Shown: in pieces, positions 56,936-64,000 of the stretch
How positions within the stretch are numbered: the stretch's first letter is position 1
Layout: each line of letters begins with the position of its first letter
From: Bacillus pumilus
Lineage (GTDB): Bacteria; Bacillota; Bacilli; Bacillales; Bacillaceae
Reading direction: 5' to 3'
Assembly (NCBI RefSeq): GCF_002744245.1
Contig: NZ_NKHG01000110.1
Coordinates: 23,583-87,582 of the forward strand
Length of the DNA stretch: 64,000 nucleotides
Position numbers and translations under genes: made by a program
Notes under the pieces: generated by a model
Told to the model about the DNA's origin: nothing
The model's database searches: none
What the model saw: only the letters and a program-made list of their open reading frames with translations

Positions 56936-56944
56936 ACATTGATT

Positions 56945-57004
56945 TTAACACAACCATTGTTTTTTTAATACGACTGTGTTAAATTTTATTTAATACAATT
57001 GTAT
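56945..57004. promoter_or_regulatory. Putative TetR operators in the divergent region
   Basis: TTAACACA (56945-56952) and TGTGTTAA (56975-56982) form a perfect 8-bp inverted repeat with a 22-base gap. ATACAATTGTAT (56993-57004) is a perfect palindrome 10 bases before the membrane-protein start. Either could bind the neighbouring regulator. Confidence 0.55.
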
Positions 57005-57014
57005 CAAAAAGGGT

Positions 57015-57572
57015 GTGGGAAAATTGATTGGGTTATTGATTGTGGCATGTGAGATTGGCTTTTGGCTGTTTATTCTGATGGGTTTAACGCTGCGATATGT
57101 TTTTAGACAAAAAAAGTGGGGGGCCTTCTTCCTGATCTGTACGCCGATTTTGGATTTAGTCCTTCTTGCGGCTACCTATATTGATTTAAAACAAGGGGCA
57201 GTGGCGAGTGTTGTCCACGGGCTTGCTGCTGTTTATATTGGCGTAAGTCTGGGCTTTGGACATCAAATGGTGAAATGGGCAGATGCTCGGTTTGCTTATC
57301 GATTTGCAGGAGGCCGGAAACCAAAGGGAAAACCAAAGTACGGCAAGGAGCGGTCTATGTATGAAATGGTCGGCTGGGTGCGGCATTTAGCATCTTGGAT
57401 TATCGGAGCCGGTTTACTCTTTGGGCTAACCTTTTTTATCCAAGCACCAGAGCGAACAGAATCATTGATGCAGCTTGCATATGTGTGGGGGATAGTCTTA
57501 ATCATTGATTTCCTTATTAGCATCAGCTATGTGATCTGGCCGAAAAAACATCCACAAAATATGGCAGGCTAA
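57015..57572 (+). CDS. Integral membrane protein, divergent from tetR
   Basis: A 185-residue protein with about five helices and a basic middle loop (GGRKPKGKPKYGKERSMYEM). The frame starts at GTG 57015; TTG at 57024 is an alternative with AAAAAGGGTG at better distance. No family is recognised with confidence. Its regulator suggests a stress-induced role, perhaps in transport or membrane protection. A terminator follows. Confidence 0.7.
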   Translation: MGKLIGLLIVACEIGFWLFILMGLTLRYVFRQKKWGAFFLICTPILDLVLLAATYIDLKQGAVASVVHGLAAVYIGVSLGFGHQMVKWADARFAYRFAGGRKPKGKPKYGKERSMYEMVGWVRHLASWIIGAGLLFGLTFFIQAPERTESLMQLAYVWGIVLIIDFLISISYVIWPKKHPQNMAG

Positions 57573-57575
57573 CAC

Positions 57576-57612
57576 AAAAGACAGGCGGACTCACTCCGCC
57601 TGTCTTTTCTCA
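57576..57612. terminator. Bidirectional terminator
   Basis: AAAAGACAGGCGG (57576-57588) pairs with CCGCCTGTCTTTT (57596-57608), between the membrane gene and the mnt operon end. Confidence 0.9.
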
Positions 57613-58548
57613 TGATGACAACCCTTTGTAAATGGTGTCAATATTCCATTTCATCATCTTGTAATAGCTGTCTCCATCTTCCCCTTTCTTTCCAATGGAG
57701 TCAGTGAAGACTTTCCCCTTAATCGGAACCCCAGTTTCCTCAGAAAGGCTTTCAAGGCTGCGTTTATCTACACTTGTCTCAAGAAATAACGCAGGAACGC
57801 GATGATCTTTAACAAAATGAATGATGCGTTTCATTTGACCAGGTGTTCCTTCGCTTTCTGTATTGATCTCCCAAATGTAGCCGGCTTTCAGTCCATATGC
57901 AGCTGCGAAATACTTGAAGGCTCCCTCACTGGTGACAAGCAGCTTTCTGTTATTTGGCAGCTGATTGAACTTGTCTTTTGCTTCATCATGAAGAGCTTGA
58001 AGCTTCTTGATATAGGCATCTGCATTTTTTTCGTAATCCTCTTTATGCTCGGGGTCCGCTTGAATGAGCGCATCCCGGGCATTTTGGGCATAAAGAATGC
58101 CGTTCTCGACATTCAACCAAGCATGGGGGTCCTGCTGACTTTCCAGCCCTTTGGAAGATAAATGCTTCACTTTGACGCCCTTGCTCAGCTCGGCTACCGG
58201 TGCATCATCCCCGTCCTTGCCGCTCGATTCAAGCAGCTTTTGAAACCAGCCGTTCCCTGTTTCAAGATTTAAGCCATTATATAGAACAAGGTCTGCATCC
58301 GTCGTATGCTGAACATCCTTTGGCAGGGGGTCAAATTCATGTGGATCTGTACCAATTGGAACAATGCTGTGAATAGAGACATGCTGTCCGCCTATTTCTT
58401 TCACGATGTCATAAAGAATGGAGTAGGTCGTGACAACTTTTAATTTGCCATCATCTTTACCGGAATTATTTTGTTGAGTAGAACAACCTGCGATGACCAT
58501 AAGGGCAATGAATACTGCGATCAAACGGATTGCAAATACCTTCTTCAT
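57610..58548 (-). CDS. mntA: PsaA/MntA-type manganese-binding lipoprotein of an ABC importer
   Basis: A 312-residue cluster A-I metal-binding lipoprotein with lipobox VIAGC. It is closer to streptococcal PsaA/ScaA than to the zinc-binding ZnuA, as there is no histidine-rich loop. All four metal ligands appear: His in GTDPHEF, His in QDPHAWL, Glu in [10 protein letters not shown], and Asp in FTDSIG. AAAAGGAGG precedes the ATG. It is the last gene of a three-gene operon transcribed ATPase, permease, binding protein. The manganese preference is a family inference. Confidence 0.86.
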   Translation of the reverse strand: MKKVFAIRLIAVFIALMVIAGCSTQQNNSGKDDGKLKVVTTYSILYDIVKEIGGQHVSIHSIVPIGTDPHEFDPLPKDVQHTTDADLVLYNGLNLETGNGWFQKLLESSGKDGDDAPVAELSKGVKVKHLSSKGLESQQDPHAWLNVENGILYAQNARDALIQADPEHKEDYEKNADAYIKKLQALHDEAKDKFNQLPNNRKLLVTSEGAFKYFAAAYGLKAGYIWEINTESEGTPGQMKRIIHFVKDHRVPALFLETSVDKRSLESLSEETGVPIKGKVFTDSIGKKGEDGDSYYKMMKWNIDTIYKGLSS

Positions 58549-58561
58549 ATATGTCCTCCTT

Positions 58562-59434
58562 TTACATAGACGCTTCCTTTTTTAACTGCGCTCGTTTTCG
58601 TTTTGATTTTAATGATCTCCACAAAATACCTTGCTTCGGTGAAAAAATAAAGGCACTGCCGAATAAAATGGTTGCGACTAGCACGATGGAAGCACCAGAC
58701 GACAGGTTATACGTAAAGCTCAGCCCAAGTCCCACGACAGCAGAAACGGCCCCGAAAAAAGCGGATAAATAAATCATGATCCATAACCGATCAGTCAAGA
58801 GATAAGCGGTGGCTGCCGGCGTAATAAGCATCGCAACGACAAGAATAATGCCAACGGTTTGCAGCGATGCAACGGTGACAAGGGTGAGTAATGTCATGAG
58901 AAAATAATGGATCATTCGGTTCGGTAAACCGTAAACAGAAGAGATCACGGGGTCAAATGAACTAATGAGCAATTCCTTGTAAAAAACGATCACCGCCAGC
59001 AAAATAAAAATGCCGATTCCAAGCGTAATCCACATATCAGACGAACGAACAGCTAGTACGTTTCCAAACAAGATATGATATAAATCGCTTGAACTTTTCG
59101 AAAATGTAATCAAAATGATCCCGATTGAAAAAAAGGCAGTGAATACAATGCCGATGGCAGAATCATTTTTAATGCGGCTGTTCTGACTGACATATCCGAT
59201 GCCAATCGCTGTTAACACCCCAGTTAAGACGGCCCCGAAAAAAAAGTTAATCCCAAGCATATAAGAGATGGCGACACCAGGCAGTACGGCGTGTGAAATG
59301 GCATCTCCCATCAGAGCCATGCCCCGTAAAATGATAAAACAGCCAATGACGCCGCAAATAATGCCCACCATGACGGATGTAAATAACGCTTTTTGTAAAA
59401 ACGCATATTCAAAGAGTCCGGTTAAGAATTCCAT
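58562..59434 (-). CDS. Manganese ABC transporter permease (ScaB/MntB family)
   Basis: A 290-residue ABC-3 family permease with about eight helices. [23 protein letters not shown] at its start and the [23 protein letters not shown] region are family marks (each seen here as a continuous motif, positions about 30-52 and 195-217). Its start overlaps the ATPase stop (TAATG), and AGGAGGAGAC lies upstream. Confidence 0.88.
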   Translation of the reverse strand: MEFLTGLFEYAFLQKALFTSVMVGIICGVIGCFIILRGMALMGDAISHAVLPGVAISYMLGINFFFGAVLTGVLTAIGIGYVSQNSRIKNDSAIGIVFTAFFSIGIILITFSKSSSDLYHILFGNVLAVRSSDMWITLGIGIFILLAVIVFYKELLISSFDPVISSVYGLPNRMIHYFLMTLLTLVTVASLQTVGIILVVAMLITPAATAYLLTDRLWIMIYLSAFFGAVSAVVGLGLSFTYNLSSGASIVLVATILFGSAFIFSPKQGILWRSLKSKRKRAQLKKEASM

Positions 59435-60177
59435 TACACGTCTCCTCCTGCTGATTTTAAGAATGGTAGCTGCGTTTCATAGGCCTTCAGCATTACTTCT
59501 GGACGAAGGATATCGTGTACAGGTCCTGCTTTGATCAGTTTTTTATTTAAAAGAACGAGGTGGCTGAAGTAATCATTGGCCTTACTTAAATCATGGTGTA
59601 CGACTAGAATGGTTTTTCCTTCATTTCGTAATTCTTTTAAAATGCGTATCATCGTTTCTTCACTTGCCATATCAATCCCAACAAAAGGTTCATCCAAACA
59701 AAAGAGCTGGGCGTTTTGAGCAAGTGCTCTAGCAAGAAAGACACGCTGCTGCTGGCCGCCGGATAATTCTCCAATCTGTCTTTTCGCAAAGTCCTGCATC
59801 CCGACTTTTTCTAAGCAATGGTATGCATAGGCCCGGTCTTCTTTTTTAGGTCGTTTCATGAGTCCAAGCTTCGGATATGTTCCAAGTAGAACGGTATCCA
59901 GCACATGGATAGGAAATGTCCAATCTAGATCATTTCTCTGCGGGACATATGCGATCTGTTTTCTGACTTGTTTAAAGGGCTGATCAAAAAAGTGAATATC
60001 CCCTTGGTCTTTTTCAATTAAATCCAAGCAAGCCTTCAATAAAGTCGATTTACCGGCACCGTTCGGACCAATGATTCCTGTCATCGTCCCTTCCTGTATA
60101 GAAAGAGAGACGTTTTCTAATGCATCCTGTCCGTGATATGAGACATAAAGTCGGTCGATTGTTAAAGCATTTGACAT
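59434..60177 (-). CDS. Manganese ABC transporter ATPase (ScaC family)
   Basis: A 247-residue ATPase. Walker A is GPNGAGKST, the signature LSGGQQQR, and Walker B LFCLDEPFVGID. AAAGGGG lies 9 bases before the ATG. It is the first gene of the operon, about 120 bases downstream of a sigma-A promoter with an adjoining operator. Confidence 0.9.
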   Translation of the reverse strand: MSNALTIDRLYVSYHGQDALENVSLSIQEGTMTGIIGPNGAGKSTLLKACLDLIEKDQGDIHFFDQPFKQVRKQIAYVPQRNDLDWTFPIHVLDTVLLGTYPKLGLMKRPKKEDRAYAYHCLEKVGMQDFAKRQIGELSGGQQQRVFLARALAQNAQLFCLDEPFVGIDMASEETMIRILKELRNEGKTILVVHHDLSKANDYFSHLVLLNKKLIKAGPVHDILRPEVMLKAYETQLPFLKSAGGDV

Positions 60178-60277
60178 CTCTTGAGGCCCCTTTCAATCAT
60201 CATTGCGTTTCTTAAAAATATATGCACACATTAAATAATTTTGACTACAGGTTGAAATGATTCTTTAACGCTAATTT

Positions 60278-60331
60278 GTTTCCTGTGGGAAACTTTTATC
60301 TTATTCTAAGCGTATGTCCTTCTTTTGTAAA
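60278..60331 (-). promoter_or_regulatory. mnt promoter and putative MntR operator
   Basis: On the minus strand, TTTACA (plus 60326-60331), a 17-base spacer and TAGAAT (60303-60308) form a promoter. Just beyond the start site lies GTTTCC-N4-GGAAAC (60278-60293), a perfect 6-4-6 dyad related to the GGAAAC half-site of known MntR boxes. Mn-loaded MntR bound there would block transcription. Confidence 0.65.
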
Positions 60332-60470
60332 GAGAAATGCTGTATATTTTTCGTCAGAGAGCAAACGATTGTTTTCATGTTATGCAAGGAGGAAGGGACA
60401 TGAGCATGGGTTATTGAAAATCAAAGTGACAGCACGACCACAAAAAAACAAATCATTTGCTCATAAATGA
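60332..60470. other. Intergenic stretch between the mnt and cad promoters
   Basis: Part of the roughly 430-base gap 60178-60604, most of which is taken up by the two promoter regions. AAGGAGGAAGGG near 60388 is followed by an ATG that opens only five codons. No gene can be supported. Confidence 0.5.
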
Positions 60471-60540
60471 TTGACAGTTGATCAGAACTCCTCATATAAT
60501 AAAGGTAATTCAATATATGAATATGTGCTCATATATAATA
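60471..60540 (+). promoter_or_regulatory. cadA promoter with an ArsR/CzrA-type operator
   Basis: TTGACA (60471-60476), 18 bases and TATAAT (60495-60500) make a strong promoter. Downstream, ATATATGA (60513-60520) and TCATATAT (60529-60536) form a perfect 8-8-8 inverted repeat of the type bound by ArsR/SmtB-family metal sensors such as CzrA. Zinc or cadmium would relieve repression. No such regulator gene is in the window. Confidence 0.75.
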
Positions 60541-60604
60541 TTTAAAGCAGCTGATAGGTTTGTTTGAAACAGGGAAAGCTATTTATATAGAAAAAGGTGA
60601 GAGC

Positions 60605-62698
60605 ATGAAAAAAACAAAGGATGAATACGTATTAAACGGTCTTGATTGTGGAAACTGTGCGCGAAAAATCGAAACAGGTGTCAACAAAATAGATGGTGTT
60701 GAGGCATGTACTATTAATTTTGCGACAGGCACGTTAACTGTGACACATGCAGATACACAAGAAGCCATATCAAAACGTATTGAAAAAACCGTTCAATCCA
60801 TTGAACCTCATGTGAGTGTGTCACCAAAAGAAGAAGGGCATCACCACGATCATGGGGCAAAGAATTTAAAAACAATTGTACTGAAATTAATTGGCGGTGC
60901 TGTAATTGGAACAGCTGCTTATTTTATACCTGAAGATAGCTGGCTGAAATTTGTCATGTTTTTCGCAGCGTATTTACTAGTCGGCGGTGATGTCGTCTTT
61001 AAAGCGCTGAAAAATATCGTACGAGGTCAAGTATTTGATGAAAACTTCTTAATGACGATTGCAACTGTTGGTGCTTTTCTCATTCAGCAATATCCAGAGG
61101 CACTGGCTGTCATGGTGTTTTACCAAATTGGAGAGCTCTTCCAAGGTGCGGCAGTGAATCGTTCAAGACGGTCTATTAGTGAATTAATGAATATCCGTCC
61201 TGAATATGCGAATCTCAAAATAGGGCATGAAACAAAAAAAGTGAAGCCGGAAGAAGTAAAAGCTGGAGACCGTCTCGTCGTGAAACCAGGTGAAAAAATT
61301 CCACTTGATGGATTCGTGATTGAAGGCTTCTCACTCGTCGATACCTCTGCATTAACAGGGGAATCTGTTCCTCGAGATGTAGAAGCAGGGAAAGAGGTTC
61401 TTGCTGGATTTGTGAATCAAAACGGCATTCTTGAAATAGAAGTACAAAAAGAACTAAGCGAATCCGCTGTGACGAAGATTTTAGATTTAGTTGAGAATGC
61501 CAGTAGCCGAAAAGCACAAACAGAAAACTTTATCACAAAGTTTGCGAAATATTATACACCTGCGGTCGTCGTGCTTGCCTTATTGCTTGCCTTTGTGCCG
61601 CCTCTATTGATTCCATCAGCACAATTGTCTGACTGGGTTTACCGGGCGCTCGTCTTTCTCGTGATTTCTTGTCCTTGTGCACTCGTTGTCTCCATTCCAT
61701 TAGGATTCTTTGGGGGAATTGGAGCAGCATCTAAACGAGGCATCCTTGTGAAAGGCAGCAACTACCTAGAAGCACTGCACTCTGTACGTTATGCTGTCTT
61801 TGATAAAACAGGCACACTCACAAAAGGAAATTTTACGGTCACCAATATCGTCACAGCCCATGACAAGTGGTCGGAAGAGGAGCTGCTTTCTTTTGCGGCT
61901 CTAGCAGAAGCGCATTCCTCGCACCCAATTGCAGAATCGATTAAAGCTGCTTACGGTTCGCCGCTGGATGAGAGCCAAATCGAAGCGTATGAGGATATTG
62001 CAGGACATGGAATTAAAGCCACGATCAGCGGTGTCCATGTATTAGCAGGAAATCATCGCCTGATGGAACGAGAGGGCATTGCATATGAAAAAGAAAAACG
62101 AAGCGGAACCGTAGTGTACATGGCAGTAGACGGTGAGTTTGCCGGTTCTATCCTGATTTCAGATGAATTAAAGGATGATGCCATCGAGGCAGTTGCTGCT
62201 TTAAAAGCCTCTGGAATTAAAACAGTGATGCTCACTGGTGATGCCAAACAAGTAGGGACTGCGGTCGCAAAGCAAATTGGCATTGATGAAGTTCACACTG
62301 AATTATTGCCACAGGATAAAGTGACGAAAATAGAAGACATTGATCAGCGAAAAGCACCTCAGGAAAAATTATTATTTGTGGGGGATGGCATTAACGATAC
62401 CCCAGTATTAGCAAGAGCAGATATAGGCATTGCGATGGGCGGACTTGGTTCAGATGCGGCTGTGGAAGCCGCTGATATCGTGATTATGACGGACCAGCCA
62501 TCAAAGGTAGCAGAAGCCATCACTGTCGCTAAAAGAACGAAAGCCATTGTTTGGCAAAACATCGCGTTTGCTCTTGGTGTCAAAGGGGTCTTCCTATTAC
62601 TAGGGGCATTCGGTATTGCGACCATGTGGGAAGCGGTCTTTTCTGATGTTGGTGTAACAGTACTCGCTGTTTTAAATGCGATGAGGGTCATGAAATAA
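60605..62698 (+). CDS. cadA: CadA (YvgW), Zn/Cd/Co-exporting P-type ATPase
   Basis: A 697-residue P1B-2 ATPase. One HMA domain (GLDCGNCARKIE) is followed by a histidine-rich stretch (GHHHDH, about residues 78-83), the actuator TGES, the ion-site SCPCALV, DKTGT, a SHP motif and VGDGINDTPVLA. The CPCALV motif and the short His cluster indicate divalent soft metals rather than copper. The ATG at 60605 follows AAAGGTGAG. In B. subtilis it follows copA directly; here 10 kb of other genes intervene. A terminator follows. Confidence 0.93.
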   Translation: MKKTKDEYVLNGLDCGNCARKIETGVNKIDGVEACTINFATGTLTVTHADTQEAISKRIEKTVQSIEPHVSVSPKEEGHHHDHGAKNLKTIVLKLIGGAVIGTAAYFIPEDSWLKFVMFFAAYLLVGGDVVFKALKNIVRGQVFDENFLMTIATVGAFLIQQYPEALAVMVFYQIGELFQGAAVNRSRRSISELMNIRPEYANLKIGHETKKVKPEEVKAGDRLVVKPGEKIPLDGFVIEGFSLVDTSALTGESVPRDVEAGKEVLAGFVNQNGILEIEVQKELSESAVTKILDLVENASSRKAQTENFITKFAKYYTPAVVVLALLLAFVPPLLIPSAQLSDWVYRALVFLVISCPCALVVSIPLGFFGGIGAASKRGILVKGSNYLEALHSVRYAVFDKTGTLTKGNFTVTNIVTAHDKWSEEELLSFAALAEAHSSHPIAESIKAAYGSPLDESQIEAYEDIAGHGIKATISGVHVLAGNHRLMEREGIAYEKEKRSGTVVYMAVDGEFAGSILISDELKDDAIEAVAALKASGIKTVMLTGDAKQVGTAVAKQIGIDEVHTELLPQDKVTKIEDIDQRKAPQEKLLFVGDGINDTPVLARADIGIAMGGLGSDAAVEAADIVIMTDQPSKVAEAITVAKRTKAIVWQNIAFALGVKGVFLLLGAFGIATMWEAVFSDVGVTVLAVLNAMRVMK

Positions 62699-62766
62699 AA
62701 TTGTAAGGAAAAATTCACGATAGTGTCTTTTATAATAGACCCCCTCTTGTTAAAATAGAAGAAGTT

Positions 62767-62800
62767 GGATAATGGCATCTTCTAAGCTATTATCCTTTTT
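62767..62800 (+). terminator. Terminator between cadA and bdbD
   Basis: GGATAAT-GC pairs with GC-ATTATCC, followed by TTTTT. A TATAAT at 62731 upstream of it has no matching -35, so the bdbD promoter is not placed. Confidence 0.82.
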
Positions 62801-62843
62801 CTGCTTTTAAGGAATGACTGAAAAAGATAAGGTAGGTGCTTTT

Positions 62844-63527
62844 GTGAGTAAAAAAAATCAATCTTCATCCATCAAGTTTGCCGTCATTTTAACCATCATT
62901 GCAGCTCTTCTCATTGGTATTTTCGTTGTGATTGGCAACAATAACAGCCAAGAAGCACAAACAGTTGACAGCAAGCCTTCCATTAAAGGCCAACCTGTCA
63001 TGGGAGACAAAAAGGCAGCGGTGCAAATCGTCGAGTTTGGGGACTATAAATGTCCATCATGTAAATCATTTGAAACAGACATTTTCCCAAAGCTGAAAGC
63101 AGACTACATAGATAAAGGCGATGTATCATTTTCATTTATTAACTTTCCACTCCCTGTACATGGAGAAGGTGCGGTGTTAGCAGCACTTGCTTCTGAAGAA
63201 GTGTGGAAAGAGGACCCAAAAAACTTCTGGGCCTTTCATGAAGCTGTCTATGATGCGCAGCCAGATAGTGAAGCAGAATGGGTAACACCTGCTAAGCTCA
63301 CTGAATTAGCGAAAAAGACAACAAAAATCGATACGGACAAGCTAAAAGAAAACTTATCAAAGAAAACGTATCAATCCCAGTTGAACACGGATGATCAATT
63401 GGTCAATCAGTTCAAAGTGAACGCAACACCAACTGTTTTCATTAACAATAAACAAGTACAAAACTTTTATGACTATGATGAAATGAAAGAATTAATTGAT
63501 CAAGAACTTAAAGGGAAAAAATCATGA
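62844..63527 (+). CDS. bdbD: BdbD, thiol-disulfide oxidoreductase (DsbA-like)
   Basis: A 227-residue extracytoplasmic thioredoxin-fold protein anchored by an N-terminal helix (about residues 9-31). The active site is CPSC in FGDYKCPSCKSF, and a cis-proline is in the NATPTVFIN loop. It introduces disulfides in exported proteins such as ComGC and SunA-type peptides. The GTG at 62844 gives the B. subtilis-like MSKKNQSSS start with AAGGTAGGTG upstream. It overlaps bdbC by 4 bases. Confidence 0.93.
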   Translation: MSKKNQSSSIKFAVILTIIAALLIGIFVVIGNNNSQEAQTVDSKPSIKGQPVMGDKKAAVQIVEFGDYKCPSCKSFETDIFPKLKADYIDKGDVSFSFINFPLPVHGEGAVLAALASEEVWKEDPKNFWAFHEAVYDAQPDSEAEWVTPAKLTELAKKTTKIDTDKLKENLSKKTYQSQLNTDDQLVNQFKVNATPTVFINNKQVQNFYDYDEMKELIDQELKGKKS

Positions 63528-63937
63528 AAAATAAGCTAGTTTACTTATACAGCGCATGGATCGTTTCCATCGTTGCTACAATGAGCAGCCTGTATTTAAG
63601 TGAAGTGAAAAAGTTTATCCCATGCGACCTATGCTGGTTTCAGCGCATTTTCATGTATCCCCTTGTACTTTTACTTGGAATTGCTACATTCCGCGGTGAT
63701 GTCAAAGTGAAATATTACGTTCTTCCTTTAGCCGTGATTGGTGCTTGTTTTTCTATCTATCATTATATGGAACAAAAGATACCAGGCTTTGCATCCATTC
63801 GCCCTTGCCTGAGCGGCATTCCTTGTTCCTTTGATTATTTGAATTGGTTTGGTTTTATCACCATTCCATTATTAGCACTTATTGCATTTATTCTCATCAT
63901 CATCAGTATGCTGCTATTAAATGCAAAAGAAGATTGA
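63524..63937 (+). CDS. bdbC: BdbC, disulfide bond protein (DsbB-like)
   Basis: A 137-residue protein with four membrane helices that reoxidises BdbD and passes electrons to menaquinone. The first loop carries the pair in PCDLCWFQR (a quinone-proximal C-x-x-C); the second loop has two cysteines in RPCLSGIPCSF. Translation is coupled to bdbD (ATGA). Confidence 0.93.
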   Translation: MKNKLVYLYSAWIVSIVATMSSLYLSEVKKFIPCDLCWFQRIFMYPLVLLLGIATFRGDVKVKYYVLPLAVIGACFSIYHYMEQKIPGFASIRPCLSGIPCSFDYLNWFGFITIPLLALIAFILIIISMLLLNAKED

Positions 63938-63941
63938 GTGG

Positions 63942-64000
63942 ACAAGCCTGCTTGAAAAGCAGGCTTCAGCGTGTAGACAAACCCTCGCATTCTTTGTCAG
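63942..64000. repeat. Second copy of the intergenic repeat, cut by the window end
   Basis: A stem-loop, AAGCCTGCTT with AAGCAGGCTT, follows bdbC and is joined to CAGCGTGTAGACAAACCCTC and GCATTC, identical to the sequence at 50856. As there, the first stem has no T tract. The rest of the element lies beyond the window. Confidence 0.72.

Noticed and set aside
60388..60470. Possible short leader peptide between the mnt and cadA promoters
   Set aside because: The ribosome-like sequence opens only five codons, and the longer downstream frame has no start at suitable distance.

Overview
The window is a chromosomal segment of a Firmicute of the Bacillus pumilus group (B. pumilus, safensis or altitudinis) or a very close relative. 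The gene order follows the B. subtilis chromosome block by block: eps operon, yvfG-sigL, cggR-gapA-pgk-tpiA-gpmI-eno, opuC, secG-est-rnr-smpB-ssrA, csoR-copZ-copA, cadA-bdbD-bdbC. The proteins are clearly homologous to, but diverged from, those of B. subtilis. Gene names rest on recalled B. subtilis proteins and family motifs; no database search was run.

Layout. 1-5440: end of the exopolysaccharide (eps) operon. 5500-12040: a Nik/Cnt-type metal-chelate ABC importer behind a Fur-box promoter, then a MATE exporter. 12046-13670: yvfG and sigL (sigma-54), followed by a decayed GntR-family fragment. 13980-18400: the arginine-catabolic genes rocR, rocD and rocE, with a textbook sigma-54 promoter. 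18530-25842: the CggR-controlled central glycolytic operon. 26063-29172: an unrecognised cassette of a small membrane peptide, an ABC transporter, a minimal M50 metalloprotease and a small membrane protein; it looks like a peptide (bacteriocin or signal) production and immunity locus. 29194-37236: GNAT, MarC, OpcR/OpuC osmoprotectant uptake, CatR, two RghR-like regulators, YvzC and an AbrB paralogue. 37422-42035: SecG, esterase, RNase R, SmpB and tmRNA (protein export and trans-translation). 42014-43334: a small AT-rich insertion bracketed by two copies of the tmRNA 3' end. 43786-46766: lipoproteins and a membrane diguanylate cyclase.

46763-50832: a Mn(II) yybP-ykoY riboswitch in front of a frameshifted YybP-like lipoprotein, then the copper circuit csoR, copZ, copA and a 44-residue membrane protein. 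50833-56310: a hairpin-rich intergenic repeat, then gltP-aspA with a GlnK/GlnL-like two-component system and a matching triple TTTTGT direct repeat upstream of gltP. 56327-57572: a TetR regulator divergent from a membrane protein. 57610-60331: a PsaA-type manganese importer on the minus strand with a promoter and putative MntR operator. 60471-63937: a CzrA/ArsR-type promoter, cadA, and the bdbDC disulfide pair. The window ends inside a second copy of the intergenic repeat.

Metal homeostasis recurs across the window: Fur-type uptake, Mn uptake and Mn sensing, Cu export and Zn/Cd export. No rRNA, tRNA, CRISPR array or transposase gene was seen. The most promising uncharacterised items are the peptide/ABC/M50 cassette (26063-29172), the repeat that follows gene-specific terminator stems, the ssrA-linked insertion, and the riboswitch over a disrupted lipoprotein gene.
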